Source: Peteryoungia ipomoeae (lineage in GTDB: Bacteria > Pseudomonadota > Alphaproteobacteria > Rhizobiales > Rhizobiaceae). From it: a DNA stretch of 64,000 bases. The notes below the pieces were generated by a model. It did not search any database, had not been told where the DNA came from, and worked only from the letters and a program-made list of their open reading frames with translations. Positions 8,813 to 18,776 of this stretch are shown one piece after another. The stretch's first letter is position 1. Every line of letters begins with the position of its first letter. The stretch lies in contig NZ_STGV01000003.1 in assembly GCF_004912165.1 (NCBI RefSeq), positions 62,001 to 126,000 of the forward strand. The letters run 5' to 3'. A program made the position numbers and the translations under genes.

Positions 8813-9493
8813 ATGAAAGTGCTTATGGTTTTGACATCGCACGACAAGCTTGGCGATACCGGCAAGAAGACCGGCTTCTGGCTGGAAGAGTTTGCAGCAC
8901 CCTATTACGTGCTGAAGGATGCGGGTGCTACGATCACGCTCGCCTCGCCCAAGGGCGGCCAGCCGCCGCTCGATCCGAAGAGCGACGAGCCGGATGCACA
9001 GACGGCGGCGACCGACCGTTTCAAGGCGGATGAAGAGGCGCAGCGGCTGCTCGGAGCCACCACGCCGCTCAGCCACATCGACCCCGCCGATTTCGATGCG
9101 GTCTTCTATCCGGGTGGTCACGGACCGCTCTGGGATCTCGCCCAAGACAAGGACAGCATTGCGCTGATCGAGAATTTTGCCTTGAACGGCAAGCCCGTTG
9201 CGGCCGTCTGCCATGCGCCGGGCGTGCTGCGCCACGTCAAGGGCAAGGACGGCCAGCCGCTGGTCAACGGCCGCAAGGTGACCGGCTTCACCAATTCGGA
9301 GGAAGAGGCTGTCGGCCTGACGCAGGTCGTGCCGTTTCTCGTCGAGGACATGCTGCAGGACCGCGGCGGCCGCTACGAAAAGGGTGCCGACTGGGGCGTG
9401 CATGTCGTGACCGATGGCAAACTGGTGACGGGCCAGAACCCGGCTTCCTCCGAAGAGGCGGCGAAGGCTTTGTTGAGGCTCATGCAACGTTGA
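8813..9493 (+). CDS. DJ-1/PfpI family protein (Hsp31/glyoxalase III-like)
   Basis: 226 residues from the ATG with AGAAGGA upstream; earlier in-frame starts overlap the end of the previous gene and lack a ribosome site. The type 1 glutamine amidotransferase-like fold is shown by FDAVFYPGGHGPLWD and the nucleophile elbow AVCHAPGVL with its reactive Cys. An acidic partner lies early, in the KTGFWLEEFAAPY segment typical of Hsp31-like members. Proteins of this branch remove methylglyoxal or act as holdases. It probably forms an operon with the CurA-like reductase. Confidence 0.88.
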   Translation: MKVLMVLTSHDKLGDTGKKTGFWLEEFAAPYYVLKDAGATITLASPKGGQPPLDPKSDEPDAQTAATDRFKADEEAQRLLGATTPLSHIDPADFDAVFYPGGHGPLWDLAQDKDSIALIENFALNGKPVAAVCHAPGVLRHVKGKDGQPLVNGRKVTGFTNSEEEAVGLTQVVPFLVEDMLQDRGGRYEKGADWGVHVVTDGKLVTGQNPASSEEAAKALLRLMQR

Positions 9494-9543
9494 ATGCGTG
9501 TGGGGGATGCGTTGCCGCGACGACCGCATGTCGCCGCCCTGCT

Positions 9544-9776
9544 TCCCCCCCTCATCCGGCGCTTGCGCGCCACCCTCTCCCCGCTGGGGAGAAGAGAGGT
9601 TGCAGCACGACGGCAGCGTCACCGCCTCTCCCCCACGGGGAGAGGGAGGCCGAGCGATAGCGGAGGCAGGGTGAGGGGGCGGTGTGGCAGGGCGTTTGCC
9701 GCAGTGAGCCCCTCATCTGCGGGACAACACGGTGCACCTGAGCGCCACCATCTTCCCGCTCTGGAGACGGGAGGTT
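9544..9776. repeat. Cluster of three rhizobial palindromic repeats
   Basis: The gap 9494-9799 has no gene and is mostly repeats. 9544-9598 is a near-perfect copy of the element at 5461-5512, with hairpin CTCCCCGCTGGGGAG. 9622-9680 is a related copy in the opposite orientation (CTCTCCCCCACGGGGAGAG followed by GCCGAGCGATAGCGGAGGC). 9708-9776 is a third, degenerate copy (CCCCTCATCTGCG to TTCCCGCTCTGGAGACGGGA). Spacing and orientation differ, so it is not a CRISPR array. The cluster sits between two convergent genes and may help terminate both transcripts. Confidence 0.7.
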
Positions 9777-9799
9777 GCGTCAAGCCAGCTCTGGCCAGA

Positions 9800-10303
9800 T
9801 CAGCCCAGCTTCAGTTCCATCATCGTCAGGTCCAGCCAGCGGCCGAATTTGCGGCCGACTTCGTGGTGGGTGCCGACCAGGCGGAAGCCGAGTTTTTCGT
9901 GCAGCGCGATCGAGCCCTGGTTGCCGGCCTCGATGGCGGCGACCATGACATGGATGTCGCCTGCCCGCGCCCGCTCGATCAGCGCCGTCATCAGCGCCCG
10001 TCCGAGCCCGCGACCGTGGTGATCCTTCTCGACATAGACCGAGTGTTCGACCGACTGGCGGAAGCCGTCGAAGGGGCGCCAGTCGCCATAGGAGGCGTAG
10101 CCCGCCACACGGCCTTCCAGCTCCGCGATCAGGATCGGGAAGCCGCGGGCCTTTCTGAGCTCGAACCAGGCGCGGCGGTTGTCGAGATCGACCAGCGTCT
10201 CGTTCCAGATGGCGGTGGTTTCGGCGACCGCGTGATTGTAGATTTCAAGCACGGGCGGCAGATCGGCTTCGATGGCGTCGCGGATGATCAGGGATGCGGG
10301 CAT
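9800..10303 (-). CDS. GNAT N-acetyltransferase, phosphinothricin acetyltransferase-like
   Basis: 167 residues from the ATG at 10303. The Pat/Bar/MnaT branch of GNATs is indicated by the N-terminal IRDAIEADLPPVLEIYNHAV, ATIWNE-like segment TTAIWNETLVDL, the acetyl-CoA loop HHGRGLGRALM, and NQGSIALHEKLGF with the C-terminal FGRWLDLTMMEL. Members acetylate phosphinothricin, methionine sulfoximine/sulfone or related amino acids; which substrate applies here cannot be read. A longer frame upstream lacks protein-like composition, so it is excluded. It stands alone, between repeats and a divergent membrane gene. Confidence 0.9.
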   Translation of the reverse strand: MPASLIIRDAIEADLPPVLEIYNHAVAETTAIWNETLVDLDNRRAWFELRKARGFPILIAELEGRVAGYASYGDWRPFDGFRQSVEHSVYVEKDHHGRGLGRALMTALIERARAGDIHVMVAAIEAGNQGSIALHEKLGFRLVGTHHEVGRKFGRWLDLTMMELKLG

Positions 10304-10563
10304 GACACTCTCAGGCAGGCGGCGCAAGGCCGGGGGACGAATGGACAGGACAATCGGACAACCGTGCGGCAGCAGGTGCGGCCCCCATAAAGGGATGTGT
10401 GACGCAACGCACTGCCAAGGCGGCTGACATTCGCCATCTCTGACGATATTGCAAGCCGCAGCGGCGCGGAAAATGCCTGACGGCCCCGGCTGACCGCTCC
10501 GGTTTCGATGGCGTGACCTTGAGGTTCGCCTCTTGCCGGACCTCGGCCCGAAAGGAGACAAGG

Positions 10564-10914
10564 ATGCAGCCGATCGATACGGGCACCATGACGATCCTCA
10601 TTCTGATTGCACTGTCGATCGGCCTGATCGTCGGTGCCGCGGGCGGCGCAGCCGGGGCAAGGCTTACCGGCCAGCCTGCCTGGAAGGGCGCGGCGGTGCC
10701 GCTTCTGTCCGTCCTCTTGCCCATCCCGTTTCTTTTTCTGGTGCGCGCTCCAGGTCCGCTTGAGGCCATGCTCCTGCAGCTTGTCGCCGCCGTGCTGGCC
10801 GGATTTTGCCTGAAGCTCGGACCGCGCGGCACGGCAGGCTCGATCATCGGCGCCATCGTTGCCGTCGGCGTTCTGGTCATTGGCGCCAGCCTTTGGAACG
10901 GCTTGGTAAATTAG
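10564..10914 (+). CDS. Small four-helix integral membrane protein
   Basis: 116 residues with a strong ribosome site (AAAGGAG, spacing 7). Hydropathy suggests four helices: residues about 8-32 (Gly/Ala-rich), 42-62, 68-84 and 92-112. There are no catalytic motifs and no Cys cluster. No family is recognised. The next gene downstream also encodes a four-helix membrane protein in the same orientation, ~97 bp away, so a small membrane-protein operon is possible. Confidence 0.7.
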   Translation: MQPIDTGTMTILILIALSIGLIVGAAGGAAGARLTGQPAWKGAAVPLLSVLLPIPFLFLVRAPGPLEAMLLQLVAAVLAGFCLKLGPRGTAGSIIGAIVAVGVLVIGASLWNGLVN

Positions 10915-11011
10915 CGGGTGGATGCGGAGGTGTGATATCTGCCACTTCGCTTCGCACAAAAATGCGGCATGAGCTTCGCCGATGAATTCCAACCACAAAG
11001 GAAACGCGGCC

Positions 11012-11503
11012 ATGCGCGCTCTTCTTCCCGGTCTCCTGACCCGTTACACCGCAACCCTGATCGGCTTGCAGGTCCTGATGCTTATTCTGTTCGTGGTGGC
11101 GGAAGCCCTTGGATGGGACGAGGATCTGTTCCGCGCGGCCAATGTTGCCATCCTGATCGGCAGCGCCACCACGGCTGGCAATTATGTCGGCCAGCAGTTG
11201 CGCGCCAAGCCAAGCTGGTCGCTGTCCTTTGGCCTTGCCTTCTTCATGTCGCTGGTCAGCCTGGCGCTCGGCACGCTGCTGTTCGCCCTGATGATGATTT
11301 CCGGCGGGGTTGAAGCTGCCGAAGTTTCCGGGCTTGTCGACGAGATGGGGCTGGGGTCGGTTGGCGCGGCTTTGGTGTTCCTCGGATTTGGCCTCCTCTT
11401 GTCCTACCCCGTCACGCTGGTTGGCCTGCGGATCGGTGCCGGCGCTGCTGCGAAGCTGGCGCAGAAGGAAGATGCCGAGAAGGCCGCGAACGCCACGGCC
11501 TGA
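11012..11503 (+). CDS. Four-helix membrane protein, resembling the ABZJ_00895 family
   Basis: 163 residues from the ATG that has AAAGGAAA 8-9 nt upstream; an upstream ATG at 10982 adds ten residues but has no ribosome site. Four hydrophobic helices are predicted, with a conserved-looking NVAILIGSATTAGNYVGQQL in helix 2 and an Ala/Lys-rich cytoplasmic tail. The architecture (four helices, polar GxxxGxxxG second helix, short charged tail) resembles the uncharacterised ABZJ_00895 family; this assignment is tentative. No function is known. Confidence 0.7.
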   Translation: MRALLPGLLTRYTATLIGLQVLMLILFVVAEALGWDEDLFRAANVAILIGSATTAGNYVGQQLRAKPSWSLSFGLAFFMSLVSLALGTLLFALMMISGGVEAAEVSGLVDEMGLGSVGAALVFLGFGLLLSYPVTLVGLRIGAGAAAKLAQKEDAEKAANATA

Positions 11504-11680
11504 ATGGGCAAAGCCATCGGCGGAGATGAACCGCCGGTGGTCCGCTCCTTGAAGGGGCGGAACAGATCCGGCGACTTCGGCGCGGGGCCAGGCCTTGGCA
11601 GATCCTCGGGACAAGCCCTAAGGATGACGGAGGGTGAAGGTTTGCCATGTATCGGCTTGCCGTGTCTCGGTTGACCTTGT

Positions 11681-11699
11681 CTCGGCTGTCTCAGCCGAG
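11681..11699 (-). terminator. Hairpin at the end of the HlyIII gene
   Basis: CTCGGCT (11681-11687) pairs with AGCCGAG (11693-11699), overlapping the stop codon of the minus-strand HlyIII gene. There is no T-tract, so it may protect the 3' end or act as a weak terminator. Confidence 0.35.
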
Positions 11700-12350
11700 G
11701 CTGATCGCCGTAAAGACTGCCGAATAATGCACGATCGATGCGGCGACGACGAAGGCGTGCCAGATGGCATTCTGGAAGCGCAGCTTTTCCCAGACATGGA
11801 AGATGACGCCGGCGGAATAGATGCAACCGCCGACGATGATCAGCGTCAGGGTGATCTCGGGGATGATTTCCGACAAAGGCCCCATGGCGAGCGCGCCGCT
11901 CCAGCCCATGCCGAGATAAAGCAGGATGGCGAGGCGATCGTAACGGCCGGGAAAGCGGAATTTCAGCCAGATGCCGATGATGGCCGTTGCCCAGATGCCG
12001 ATCAAAAGCGCGAGGATTGCCGGGCGTTCGGCCCCCTGGACGAGAAAGGGCGTGTAGGTGGAGGCGATCAGGATGAAGATTGCCGAATGGTCGAAGCGGC
12101 GCAGGATCCACTTCACTCGGGAATGCGGCCACATATTGTAGGTGAAGGACACGCCAAGCGCGATGATCAGGCCAAGCCCGTAGATCCAGCTGGCGGCGAT
12201 ATTGGCATAGTCGGAATAGACGGTGGCGTAAAAAATCAGCGCGGTGGCGCCGACCAGCGCGAAGACCACGCCGATGCCATGAATGATGCCGTCGGCGACC
12301 AGTTCGGTGAGGTCGTATTTACGCCCAAATTTGAAATGTTCGATCGTCAT
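11691..12350 (-). CDS. trhA: Hemolysin III family (PAQR-like) membrane protein
   Basis: 219 residues with seven predicted helices. The PAQR/HlyIII signature residues are present: early ELVADGIIHGIGVV, the SFTYNMWPHSRVKWILRRFDHSAIFILIAS block with the conserved Ser, Asp and His, and the C-terminal HAFVVAASIVHYSAV with its His pair. These residues coordinate zinc in PAQR proteins. Bacterial members are linked to membrane-energetics homeostasis rather than haemolysis. It is monocistronic, divergent from the MAPEG gene. Confidence 0.93.
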   Translation of the reverse strand: MTIEHFKFGRKYDLTELVADGIIHGIGVVFALVGATALIFYATVYSDYANIAASWIYGLGLIIALGVSFTYNMWPHSRVKWILRRFDHSAIFILIASTYTPFLVQGAERPAILALLIGIWATAIIGIWLKFRFPGRYDRLAILLYLGMGWSGALAMGPLSEIIPEITLTLIIVGGCIYSAGVIFHVWEKLRFQNAIWHAFVVAASIVHYSAVFTAISLG

Positions 12351-12533
12351 GAAAACCCGTAACTGTCTTCGCCGGCAAAGCGTATTTCAGAACAATGGCG
12401 GAAAAGCCCGCGCGCGACAAGATCGCAGCGCTTCACGAAACTGTCGTGACGACTCCCCTCCTCTGCTTGCGTCACGCTAACACAACGCCTACCAATCTTT
12501 CGTTACTCCCCTCGACAGCGGACGAGAAATTTC

Positions 12534-12914
12534 ATGCGTTTTACCGTGCTTGCCACTTTTACCGCGCTTCTTGCCTATTGCTGGTTCCTGCTAAAGGTGG
12601 GTCAGGCGCGCAAGAAATTCGGCATCGAGGCGCCGCGCACCACGGGCAATGCAGACTTCGAGCGGGTGTTCCGGGTGCAGCAGAACACGGTGGAGCAACT
12701 GGTGCTTTTCCTGCCCTCGCTCTGGCTGTTCGGCACCTATGTGTCCGACATGCTGGCCGGGCTTCTCGGCTTCGGCTGGACGGCGGCGCGCGTGCTCTAT
12801 GCGGCGGAATATTATGCCGACGCCAAGAAACGCGGACCTGGTGCTGCGCTGACGTTTCTGATCGGCATCGTGCTTTTGGTGGGCGGTACGCTGGGGGCGG
12901 TTCTCACGCCGTAA
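12534..12914 (+). CDS. MAPEG family membrane protein
   Basis: 126 residues with four predicted helices. The MAPEG pattern is clear: RKKFGIEAPRTTGNADFERVFRVQQNTVEQLVLFLP, with the conserved FERVFRVQQNTVEQ motif (glutathione/eicosanoid-type active region), then LARVLYAAEYY-like YAAEYYADAKKRGPG. Eukaryotic relatives are membrane glutathione transferases and leukotriene C4 synthase; bacterial function is usually unproven. The window also encodes two soluble GSTs. It stands alone. Confidence 0.9.
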   Translation: MRFTVLATFTALLAYCWFLLKVGQARKKFGIEAPRTTGNADFERVFRVQQNTVEQLVLFLPSLWLFGTYVSDMLAGLLGFGWTAARVLYAAEYYADAKKRGPGAALTFLIGIVLLVGGTLGAVLTP

Positions 12915-13220
12915 CGACGCGGGTGGCGCCAACTGCAGGACGACTGGCAAGCGATTGCCCTTGCCGATCCGCCAGGCACGATAAATCCGAGCTGACAATC
13001 CGAATTAAAAGATAACCTAAACAACGGAAGCCTTAACTACCCATACAGCTTTTGCCGCTAATTTGTCCAGCACTGGAACCAGGGCGATCTCAAGACTGTC
13101 AAAGAAGGCAAGGCCTTCTGTGCCTCTCTCCGGCTTAGAGGGAATCTGACCGATTCCATTTCTTTGCCCACCCGGATCCATGAGCAATTTTTGGCATGAA
13201 CACAGCAGGTGGGGCACACC
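12915..13220. other. Gene-free interval before the chemoreceptor
   Basis: 306 bp with no credible ORF. It holds a small perfect hairpin, AGAAGGC (13103-13109) and GCCTTCT (13113-13119), and presumably the chemoreceptor promoter. No sigma-28-type box stood out by eye. Confidence 0.4.
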
Positions 13221-15158
13221 GTGAAAAACATCTCTATCATCGGCAAGTTTCTGGTCATCATGGCCAGCTTCGGCATCTTTTCCCTCGGCGTCGCCTTCTT
13301 CTCCGGCAACCAGATCTCCAAGATTGACGACAGCTACTCGGCCTTGCTGGAGCAGGAAGAGACTGCGGCACTTTACCTCGCGCGCAGCAACCGTTCGCTG
13401 CAGGCGGCACGCGCCTCGATCGGCGATTTGCTGATGTCGCGCACGGATGCCATGAACGCGGCCTCCGAAAAGGAACTGGAGGAGAACAAGGCAAGCTTTG
13501 TCAGCTACATCGACACGGCACAGGCAGCCATGCCTGGAAACGCCGATATTCCCAAGCTGAAGATCGACGGCCTGGCTGTGATCGAGAACAGCTGCGCGGC
13601 AACGATCGCAGCAGCACATGCTGCAACCAGCGAAACCGACGTCGCAGCGTCTCAGCAAACCTTCCTGGAGCAATGTCAGCCGAAATTCGTCGAAATCGGT
13701 GCGCGCTTCTCCGCTGTCACAAATGTGGTGGTCGATGAGGCCAAGAAGGAAAGCGATGTCCTTTCCGCCAATGCCGACTATACCATTACAACGACCATCG
13801 TCGGCGTGATCGGCGGCCTCGTCGTCGTTCTAATCCTCGGCTTCTTTGCCATCCGCGGCTGGCTGGTTCGTCCGATCCGGGCGCTATCCAACACCATGGT
13901 TGTTCTTGCCAATGGAGATCTCTCAGCCGAGGTCGATGGCATAGAGCGCCGCGACGAAATCGGTGGCATGGCCAAGGCCGTTCAGGTGTTCAAGGACAAC
14001 GGCCTGCGGGCCAGGGAGCTGGAACGCGAAGCCGAAAGCAACCGCAGTGCCGGCGAGGCCGAGCGTGCGCGCGTGGCGGAAGCCGAACGCATCCGTGCAC
14101 AGGAGATGGCCGAGGCCACCTCCGGCCTCGCAGAGGGCCTCAAGCATCTGTCGAGCGGCAATCTGACCTTCCAGCTCTCGAAGCCCTTCGCCAGCGACTT
14201 CGAAGGCCTGCGCGCCGATTTCAACAGGGCCGTATCGCAGCTTGCCGACAGCCTGCGCTCGGTTGCCCAGGGCACAGCCTCGATCGACAACGGTGCCCGC
14301 GAAATCAGCCAGGGCGCCAACGATCTTTCCAAGCGCACCGAGCAGCAGGCTGCCTCGCTTGAGGAGACTGCCGCAGCCCTCGACCAGATCACGACCAATG
14401 TGGCAAACTCCTCCAAGCGGACCGAAGAAGCGCGCAATGTCGCGATCGAGGCCAACAGCTCGGCCCGCCGCTCCGGTGAAGTGGTGTCGAATGCCGTGAC
14501 CGCGATGCAGCGGATCGAGGATTCCTCCAACCAGATCTCCAATATCATCGGCGTCATCGACGAGATCGCATTCCAGACCAACCTGCTGGCGCTCAATGCC
14601 GGCGTCGAAGCGGCCCGTGCCGGTGAGGCCGGCAAGGGATTTGCCGTTGTCGCGCAGGAAGTCCGCGAGCTTGCCCAGCGCTCGGCGCAAGCCGCCAAGG
14701 AGATCAAGGAGCTGATCCGCAACTCCTCCGACGAGGTGTCTACCGGCGTCAAGCTGGTGCAGGAGACCGGTGCCGTGCTGAAGGTGATCGAAAGCCAGGT
14801 CGTCACCATCAACACCCAGCTCGATGCCATTGCAACATCCGCCAGGGAACAGTCGGTCGGGCTTGCTGAGGTCAACACCGCCGTCAACCAGATGGATCAG
14901 GTGACCCAGCAGAACGCCGCGATGGTGGAACAGTCGACGGCTGCCAGCGCATCGCTTGCCGACGAAGTCAACAAGCTGCGCGATATCATCTCCGTCTTCC
15001 AGCTTGGCGAGACGATGAAGACCGGCCGCCCGCAGATCGCAACATCAGACCAACGCCCCGTCGCCTCGCCGGCCCGGCGCATGCTTGCCAAGGTCGCAAG
15101 CGCCGTCGGCATGGGCGGCAGTGCCGCAGCAGCCAAGGATAGCTGGGAGGAATTCTGA
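13221..15158 (+). CDS. Transmembrane methyl-accepting chemotaxis protein
   Basis: 645 residues from the GTG with AGGTGGGG 7 nt upstream. TM1 is about residues 5-28, followed by a ~160-residue helical periplasmic sensor (four-helix-bundle type) and TM2 near 190-215. A HAMP domain starts at [10 protein letters not shown], and a second HAMP-like repeat follows ([20 protein letters not shown]). The signalling tip [21 protein letters not shown] lies within a long coiled coil. The protein ends in SWEEF, matching the xWxxF pentapeptide that tethers CheR, so it is likely a high-abundance receptor able to assist methylation. The ligand is unknown. A strong terminator follows. Confidence 0.95.
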   Translation: MKNISIIGKFLVIMASFGIFSLGVAFFSGNQISKIDDSYSALLEQEETAALYLARSNRSLQAARASIGDLLMSRTDAMNAASEKELEENKASFVSYIDTAQAAMPGNADIPKLKIDGLAVIENSCAATIAAAHAATSETDVAASQQTFLEQCQPKFVEIGARFSAVTNVVVDEAKKESDVLSANADYTITTTIVGVIGGLVVVLILGFFAIRGWLVRPIRALSNTMVVLANGDLSAEVDGIERRDEIGGMAKAVQVFKDNGLRARELEREAESNRSAGEAERARVAEAERIRAQEMAEATSGLAEGLKHLSSGNLTFQLSKPFASDFEGLRADFNRAVSQLADSLRSVAQGTASIDNGAREISQGANDLSKRTEQQAASLEETAAALDQITTNVANSSKRTEEARNVAIEANSSARRSGEVVSNAVTAMQRIEDSSNQISNIIGVIDEIAFQTNLLALNAGVEAARAGEAGKGFAVVAQEVRELAQRSAQAAKEIKELIRNSSDEVSTGVKLVQETGAVLKVIESQVVTINTQLDAIATSAREQSVGLAEVNTAVNQMDQVTQQNAAMVEQSTAASASLADEVNKLRDIISVFQLGETMKTGRPQIATSDQRPVASPARRMLAKVASAVGMGGSAAAAKDSWEEF

Positions 15159-15184
15159 GGTCCTCCTGCGGATTGAGCAATGCG

Positions 15185-15212
15185 ACCGGGGCTTTGCCCC
15201 GGTTTCTTTTTG
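15185..15212 (+). terminator. Rho-independent terminator after the chemoreceptor gene
   Basis: Stem ACCGGGGC (15185-15192) and GCCCCGGT (15196-15203), loop TTT, followed by TTCTTTTTG. The 8-bp GC-rich stem plus T-tract is a standard intrinsic terminator. Confidence 0.9.
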
Positions 15213-15362
15213 TCATGTGCCAAGCCGAGGATGGCAGGTGGCAAGCCGGGATAAGGGCGATGCCGCGACATCTGCTCCCGTCTGATCTCCCTCGACCTCC
15301 TCGCAAAACGCAAAACGAGGGAGCTCTCGCCCCCTCGCCTCTTCATCTCATGGTGGCATCGT

Positions 15363-16148
15363 TCACGCCGTCTGCATGGCACCCGGTCCGGGGATGGCAC
15401 CCGGAGGGCATTTGCCGAGGATGATCATGCCGAGCACTTCGTCCTTGGTGACATCTTCGGTGCGGGCATGGCCCACCACGCGGCCGTTCTTCATGACGAA
15501 GACGCGGTCGGCGAGGTCGAAGACATCGTGGATGTCGTGGCTGATCAGGAAGATGCCGATTCCATCGCTTTTGAGCTGCTGGATCAGTTCGCCAACCTGG
15601 GCGGTCTCCTGCGGTCCCAAGGCTGCCGTCGGTTCGTCCATGATCAGGATGCGCGCGTCAAAGAGGATGGCGCGGGCGATCGCCACCGACTGGCGCTGGC
15701 CGCCGGAGAGTGCCTTCACCGGTTCCTTGAAGCGCTGGAAGTTGGGGTTGAGCCGCCCCATGACTTCGCGGGCCTTTGCCTCCATCGCGACATCATCAAG
15801 CGTGCCCCAGGGGGTGCGCAATTCGCGACCGAGATAGAGATTGGCGGCGGCATCGACATTGTCGGCGACGGCGAGCGTCTGGTAGATCGTTTCGATGCCG
15901 TATTTCTTGGCGTCGCGCGGGTTGTTGATATCCGCCTGCTCGCCATTGATCAGGATATCGCCGCCATCGCGCTTGTAGGCGCCCGACAGGATCTTGATCA
16001 GGGTCGACTTGCCGGCACCGTTATGGCCGAGCAGCGCCACGACTTCTCCCGGAAAGAGATCGACCGAGGCATCATCGACGGCGTGGATGCCGCCGAAGGA
16101 GATGGAAACATTGCGCATTTCCACGAGGGGGGTGCGTGTGTCCGACAT
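15363..16148 (-). CDS. xylG: Xylose-type sugar ABC transporter, ATP-binding protein
   Basis: 261 residues with one nucleotide-binding domain. Walker A is GHNGAGKST, the ABC signature is [14 protein letters not shown], Walker B is [12 protein letters not shown] and the H-loop is LISHDIHD. Enterobacterial XylG has two fused NBDs (~510 residues); the single-NBD form is normal for rhizobial FrcA/XylG-type importers and probably works as a homodimer. It is the last gene of the xylF-xylH-xylG operon, 14 bp after xylH, and the Gly/Pro-rich C-terminal tail is not part of the NBD fold. Confidence 0.92.
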   Translation of the reverse strand: MSDTRTPLVEMRNVSISFGGIHAVDDASVDLFPGEVVALLGHNGAGKSTLIKILSGAYKRDGGDILINGEQADINNPRDAKKYGIETIYQTLAVADNVDAAANLYLGRELRTPWGTLDDVAMEAKAREVMGRLNPNFQRFKEPVKALSGGQRQSVAIARAILFDARILIMDEPTAALGPQETAQVGELIQQLKSDGIGIFLISHDIHDVFDLADRVFVMKNGRVVGHARTEDVTKDEVLGMIILGKCPPGAIPGPGAMQTA

Positions 16149-16162
16149 GAGTTCAACTCCCC

Positions 16163-17476
16163 TTACTTCGCACGAGCGCGGTAGACGGTATCGAGCCAGA
16201 CCGCGATCACGAGCACGATGCCGATGACGATGCTTTGCAGCGGTGTGTCGAGACCGAGCAGGACCATGCCCGAATTCAGTGATTGCATGACGATGGCGCC
16301 GAGCATGGCGCCAGCGATGGTGCCGACACCGCCGGCAAGCGAGGTGCCGCCGATGACGGCCGCGGCGATGGTGTAAAGCTCATCGAGCGTGCCCTGCGCA
16401 TTGGTCGCGGCATTGAGGCGGGCGGTGGAAATAGCCGCGGCGACGGCGCAGAGCGCCCCCATCAGCGCGAAGATGCGCACCGTGACCCACTTCACCTTGA
16501 TGCCGGCGAGTTCGGCTGCTTCCGGATTGCCGCCGATGGCAAAGACGTAGCGACCGAAGCGCGTGCGGTTGGTGATGAAGGCCATGACCATGGCGATGCC
16601 GATGGCGATCAGGACCGGGATGGCGATGCCAAGACCGATCTGCAGCCCGCCCTCCGGCCAGGCGATGCCGTTGGCCTCCGCGTAACGGCGGGCCAGATTG
16701 ACCGGCATATAGTAAGTGTTCGCGACATAGACGGCGCCAAGAATGGCCAGGCAACCGGCGGCAACGAGGAAATATTCCGCCCAGACCGGACGCAGCGGGA
16801 AGCCGAAGCGGCGGCGCTGCTTGCGGGTGTTCAAGATGGTGAGGACGATGAGCAGGCAGGCGACGAGGCCGACGATCCAGCTGGCCGTAACGCCAATCGA
16901 GCCATCCGCGCCGCCGCCCATCAGGCGGTAGGTGGTGTCCATGGGCGCGACCGTTGCGCCCGAGGTGACGAGCCAGGCCGCCCCGCGCCAGACGAGCAGG
17001 CCGCCCAGCGTGACGATGAAGGCGGGAACGCCGAGAAAGGCGATGATGGCGCCCTGGAAGGCGCCGATGGCAGCGCCCAGCACGATGCCGGCAGTGAGTG
17101 CAATCACCCACATCAGCGGATGCTCGAAACCGATGATCGGCGGCAGGATGCGGGCCTGCAGGACGGCCATGATCATGCCGACGAAGCCGAGAATGGAGCC
17201 GACCGAAAGATCGATGTTGCGGGTGACGATGACCAGCACCATGCCGGTTGCCATGACCGAGACCGAGGCCGCCTGAACCGAGAGGTTCCACAGGTTGCGC
17301 GAGGTGAGGAAAAGGCCTCCGGAGAGAAGGTCGAAGCCGACCCAGATGACGCCGAGCGCGATCACCATGCCCAGGAGGCGCGTGTCGATTTCGGTGGCTT
17401 GAAAGAAGCGTTTTACCGCTGAAATGTTGGATGCCCTCGCGCCATGCGTGGCGGCGGCAATGCTGTTATCGGCCAT
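16163..17476 (-). CDS. xylH: Xylose ABC transporter permease
   Basis: 437 residues with about ten to twelve transmembrane helices, the length and pattern of the XylH/BPD_transp_2 branch of CUT2 sugar importers. Recognisable blocks are [15 protein letters not shown] (the conserved DLSVG loop), the C-terminal [19 protein letters not shown] and [22 protein letters not shown]. The ATG at 17476 has GGGGAGA upstream. The start is trimmed because the longer frame adds 48 residues without a ribosome site. It lies 259 bp downstream of xylF, with a stable hairpin between. Confidence 0.93.
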   Translation of the reverse strand: MADNSIAAATHGARASNISAVKRFFQATEIDTRLLGMVIALGVIWVGFDLLSGGLFLTSRNLWNLSVQAASVSVMATGMVLVIVTRNIDLSVGSILGFVGMIMAVLQARILPPIIGFEHPLMWVIALTAGIVLGAAIGAFQGAIIAFLGVPAFIVTLGGLLVWRGAAWLVTSGATVAPMDTTYRLMGGGADGSIGVTASWIVGLVACLLIVLTILNTRKQRRRFGFPLRPVWAEYFLVAAGCLAILGAVYVANTYYMPVNLARRYAEANGIAWPEGGLQIGLGIAIPVLIAIGIAMVMAFITNRTRFGRYVFAIGGNPEAAELAGIKVKWVTVRIFALMGALCAVAAAISTARLNAATNAQGTLDELYTIAAAVIGGTSLAGGVGTIAGAMLGAIVMQSLNSGMVLLGLDTPLQSIVIGIVLVIAVWLDTVYRARAK

Positions 17477-17672
17477 TACGAATTGTCTCCCCAGTCGTAG
17501 TGCGGCTTGCGATCGAGGCCCGCGCTTCATCCAAGCGCCGGGCTGCCGGATCAATCCGGCCTGCGGGTCGAGGCATTTTTTAAGGTTTTGCCAGGCTTTG
17601 CCGCCTTGCCGCAAAGCCACCGGCGCCTGGAAAGGCCTGCCGGTTTTCGCATTCCTGCCTTCGACCAGTCGA

Positions 17673-17700
17673 AACGCCGCAGCGCAAAGGCTGCGGCGTT
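17673..17700 (-). promoter_or_regulatory. xylF-xylH intercistronic hairpin
   Basis: AACGCCGCAGC (17673-17683) and GCTGCGGCGTT (17690-17700) form a perfect 11-bp stem with a 6-nt loop, 36 bp after the xylF stop. No T-tract follows on the minus strand. Such hairpins commonly protect the binding-protein mRNA and reduce readthrough, giving more XylF than XylHG. Confidence 0.75.
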
Positions 17701-17735
17701 CCGGCTCAAGCTCTTGTGTGCGTTATCCGGTCAGA

Positions 17736-18776
17736 TCAGTTGCAGGCTGCAACCGAACCCGCGGCAACGCCCTGGCAGGCTTCTTCCTTGGAAATCCAGC
17801 CCGCCTCGATGACGGTGGAGAGGTTTTCCTTGGTGATCGGCAGCGGAGCGATGAAGTAGGAGTTCATTTCAACGGCCTTCGGGCCGCCGGAGAACTTCAC
17901 GGTGCCTTCGATCTCGCCCATGGCCTTGCCGGCTGCGAGTTCGTTGGCGATTTCAGCGGCCTTCTTGCCGAGTTCGCGGCTGTCCTTCCAGACAGACACG
18001 GTCTGCGTGCCGAGGGCAACACGGTTCAGAGCAGCCTTGTCGCCGTCCTGGCCGGAGACCGGAACGGAACCGGCGAGACCCTGGGCTTCGAGCGCTGCCA
18101 CAACACCGCCGGCCATGCCGTCGTTGGACGAAACGACGGCGTCGACCTTGTTGTTGTTGGCGGTCAGGAACTGCTCCATGTTCTTCTGGGCAGCTTCCGG
18201 CTTCCAGCCGTCGGTATAGGCTTCGCCGACATTCTTGATCTTGCCAGCGTCCATGGCTTCCTTCAGCACTTCGATCTGGCCGGAATAGAGGAAGTCGGAG
18301 TTCGGGTCGGTCGATGCGCCCTTGATGAAGACGTAATTGCCTTCCGGCTTTGCCTTCATCACTTCGCGGGCCTGCATGCGGCCAACTTCCTTGTTGTCGA
18401 AGGTGATGTAATAGGCATCGGGATTTTCGATCAGGCGGTCGTAGCCTACGACCGGAATACCTTCGGCAGTGGCCTTTTCGATGGCCGGGCCGATGGCTTC
18501 AGAGTCCTGGGCGAGGACGATGAGGGCGTTTGCGCCCTGCGCGATCAGGCTTTCGACGTCGGTCAGCTGCTTGGCAGCCGAGGTCTGGGCATCAGCGGAA
18601 ATATACTTGTTGCCGGCAGCTTCGAGCGCTGCCTTGATTGCAGCCTCGTCGGTCTTCCAACGCTCTTCCTGGAAGTTGGACCAGGAAACGCCGACCGTCA
18701 GGCCTTCGGCGCTGGCGACGGAATGCAGGCTCACGATGACGGCAGTGGCTGCCATCAGCTTATAAACGGATTTCAT
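17736..18776 (-). CDS. xylF: D-xylose ABC transporter substrate-binding protein
   Basis: 346 residues with a clear Sec signal ([23 protein letters not shown]) and a mature start near [17 protein letters not shown], the opening typical of XylF-type periplasmic binding proteins. Internal blocks [57 protein letters not shown] and VPVSGQDGD match XylF closely. It delivers xylose to XylHG. It is the first gene of the operon, preceded by a promoter and a perfect palindrome that should be the XylR operator. Confidence 0.95.
   Translation of the reverse strand: MKSVYKLMAATAVIVSLHSVASAEGLTVGVSWSNFQEERWKTDEAAIKAALEAAGNKYISADAQTSAAKQLTDVESLIAQGANALIVLAQDSEAIGPAIEKATAEGIPVVGYDRLIENPDAYYITFDNKEVGRMQAREVMKAKPEGNYVFIKGASTDPNSDFLYSGQIEVLKEAMDAGKIKNVGEAYTDGWKPEAAQKNMEQFLTANNNKVDAVVSSNDGMAGGVVAALEAQGLAGSVPVSGQDGDKAALNRVALGTQTVSVWKDSRELGKKAAEIANELAAGKAMGEIEGTVKFSGGPKAVEMNSYFIAPLPITKENLSTVIEAGWISKEEACQGVAAGSVAACN

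Noticed and set aside
9544..9776. Possible CRISPR array or insertion sequence
   Set aside because: Only three imperfect copies with irregular spacing and mixed orientation, no spacers of equal size, no cas gene and no transposase.
16283..17422. 379-residue plus-strand frame antisense to xylH
   Set aside because: Composition is Asp/Gly/Ala-rich with no domain, and it mirrors the xylH coding frame of a well-supported permease.
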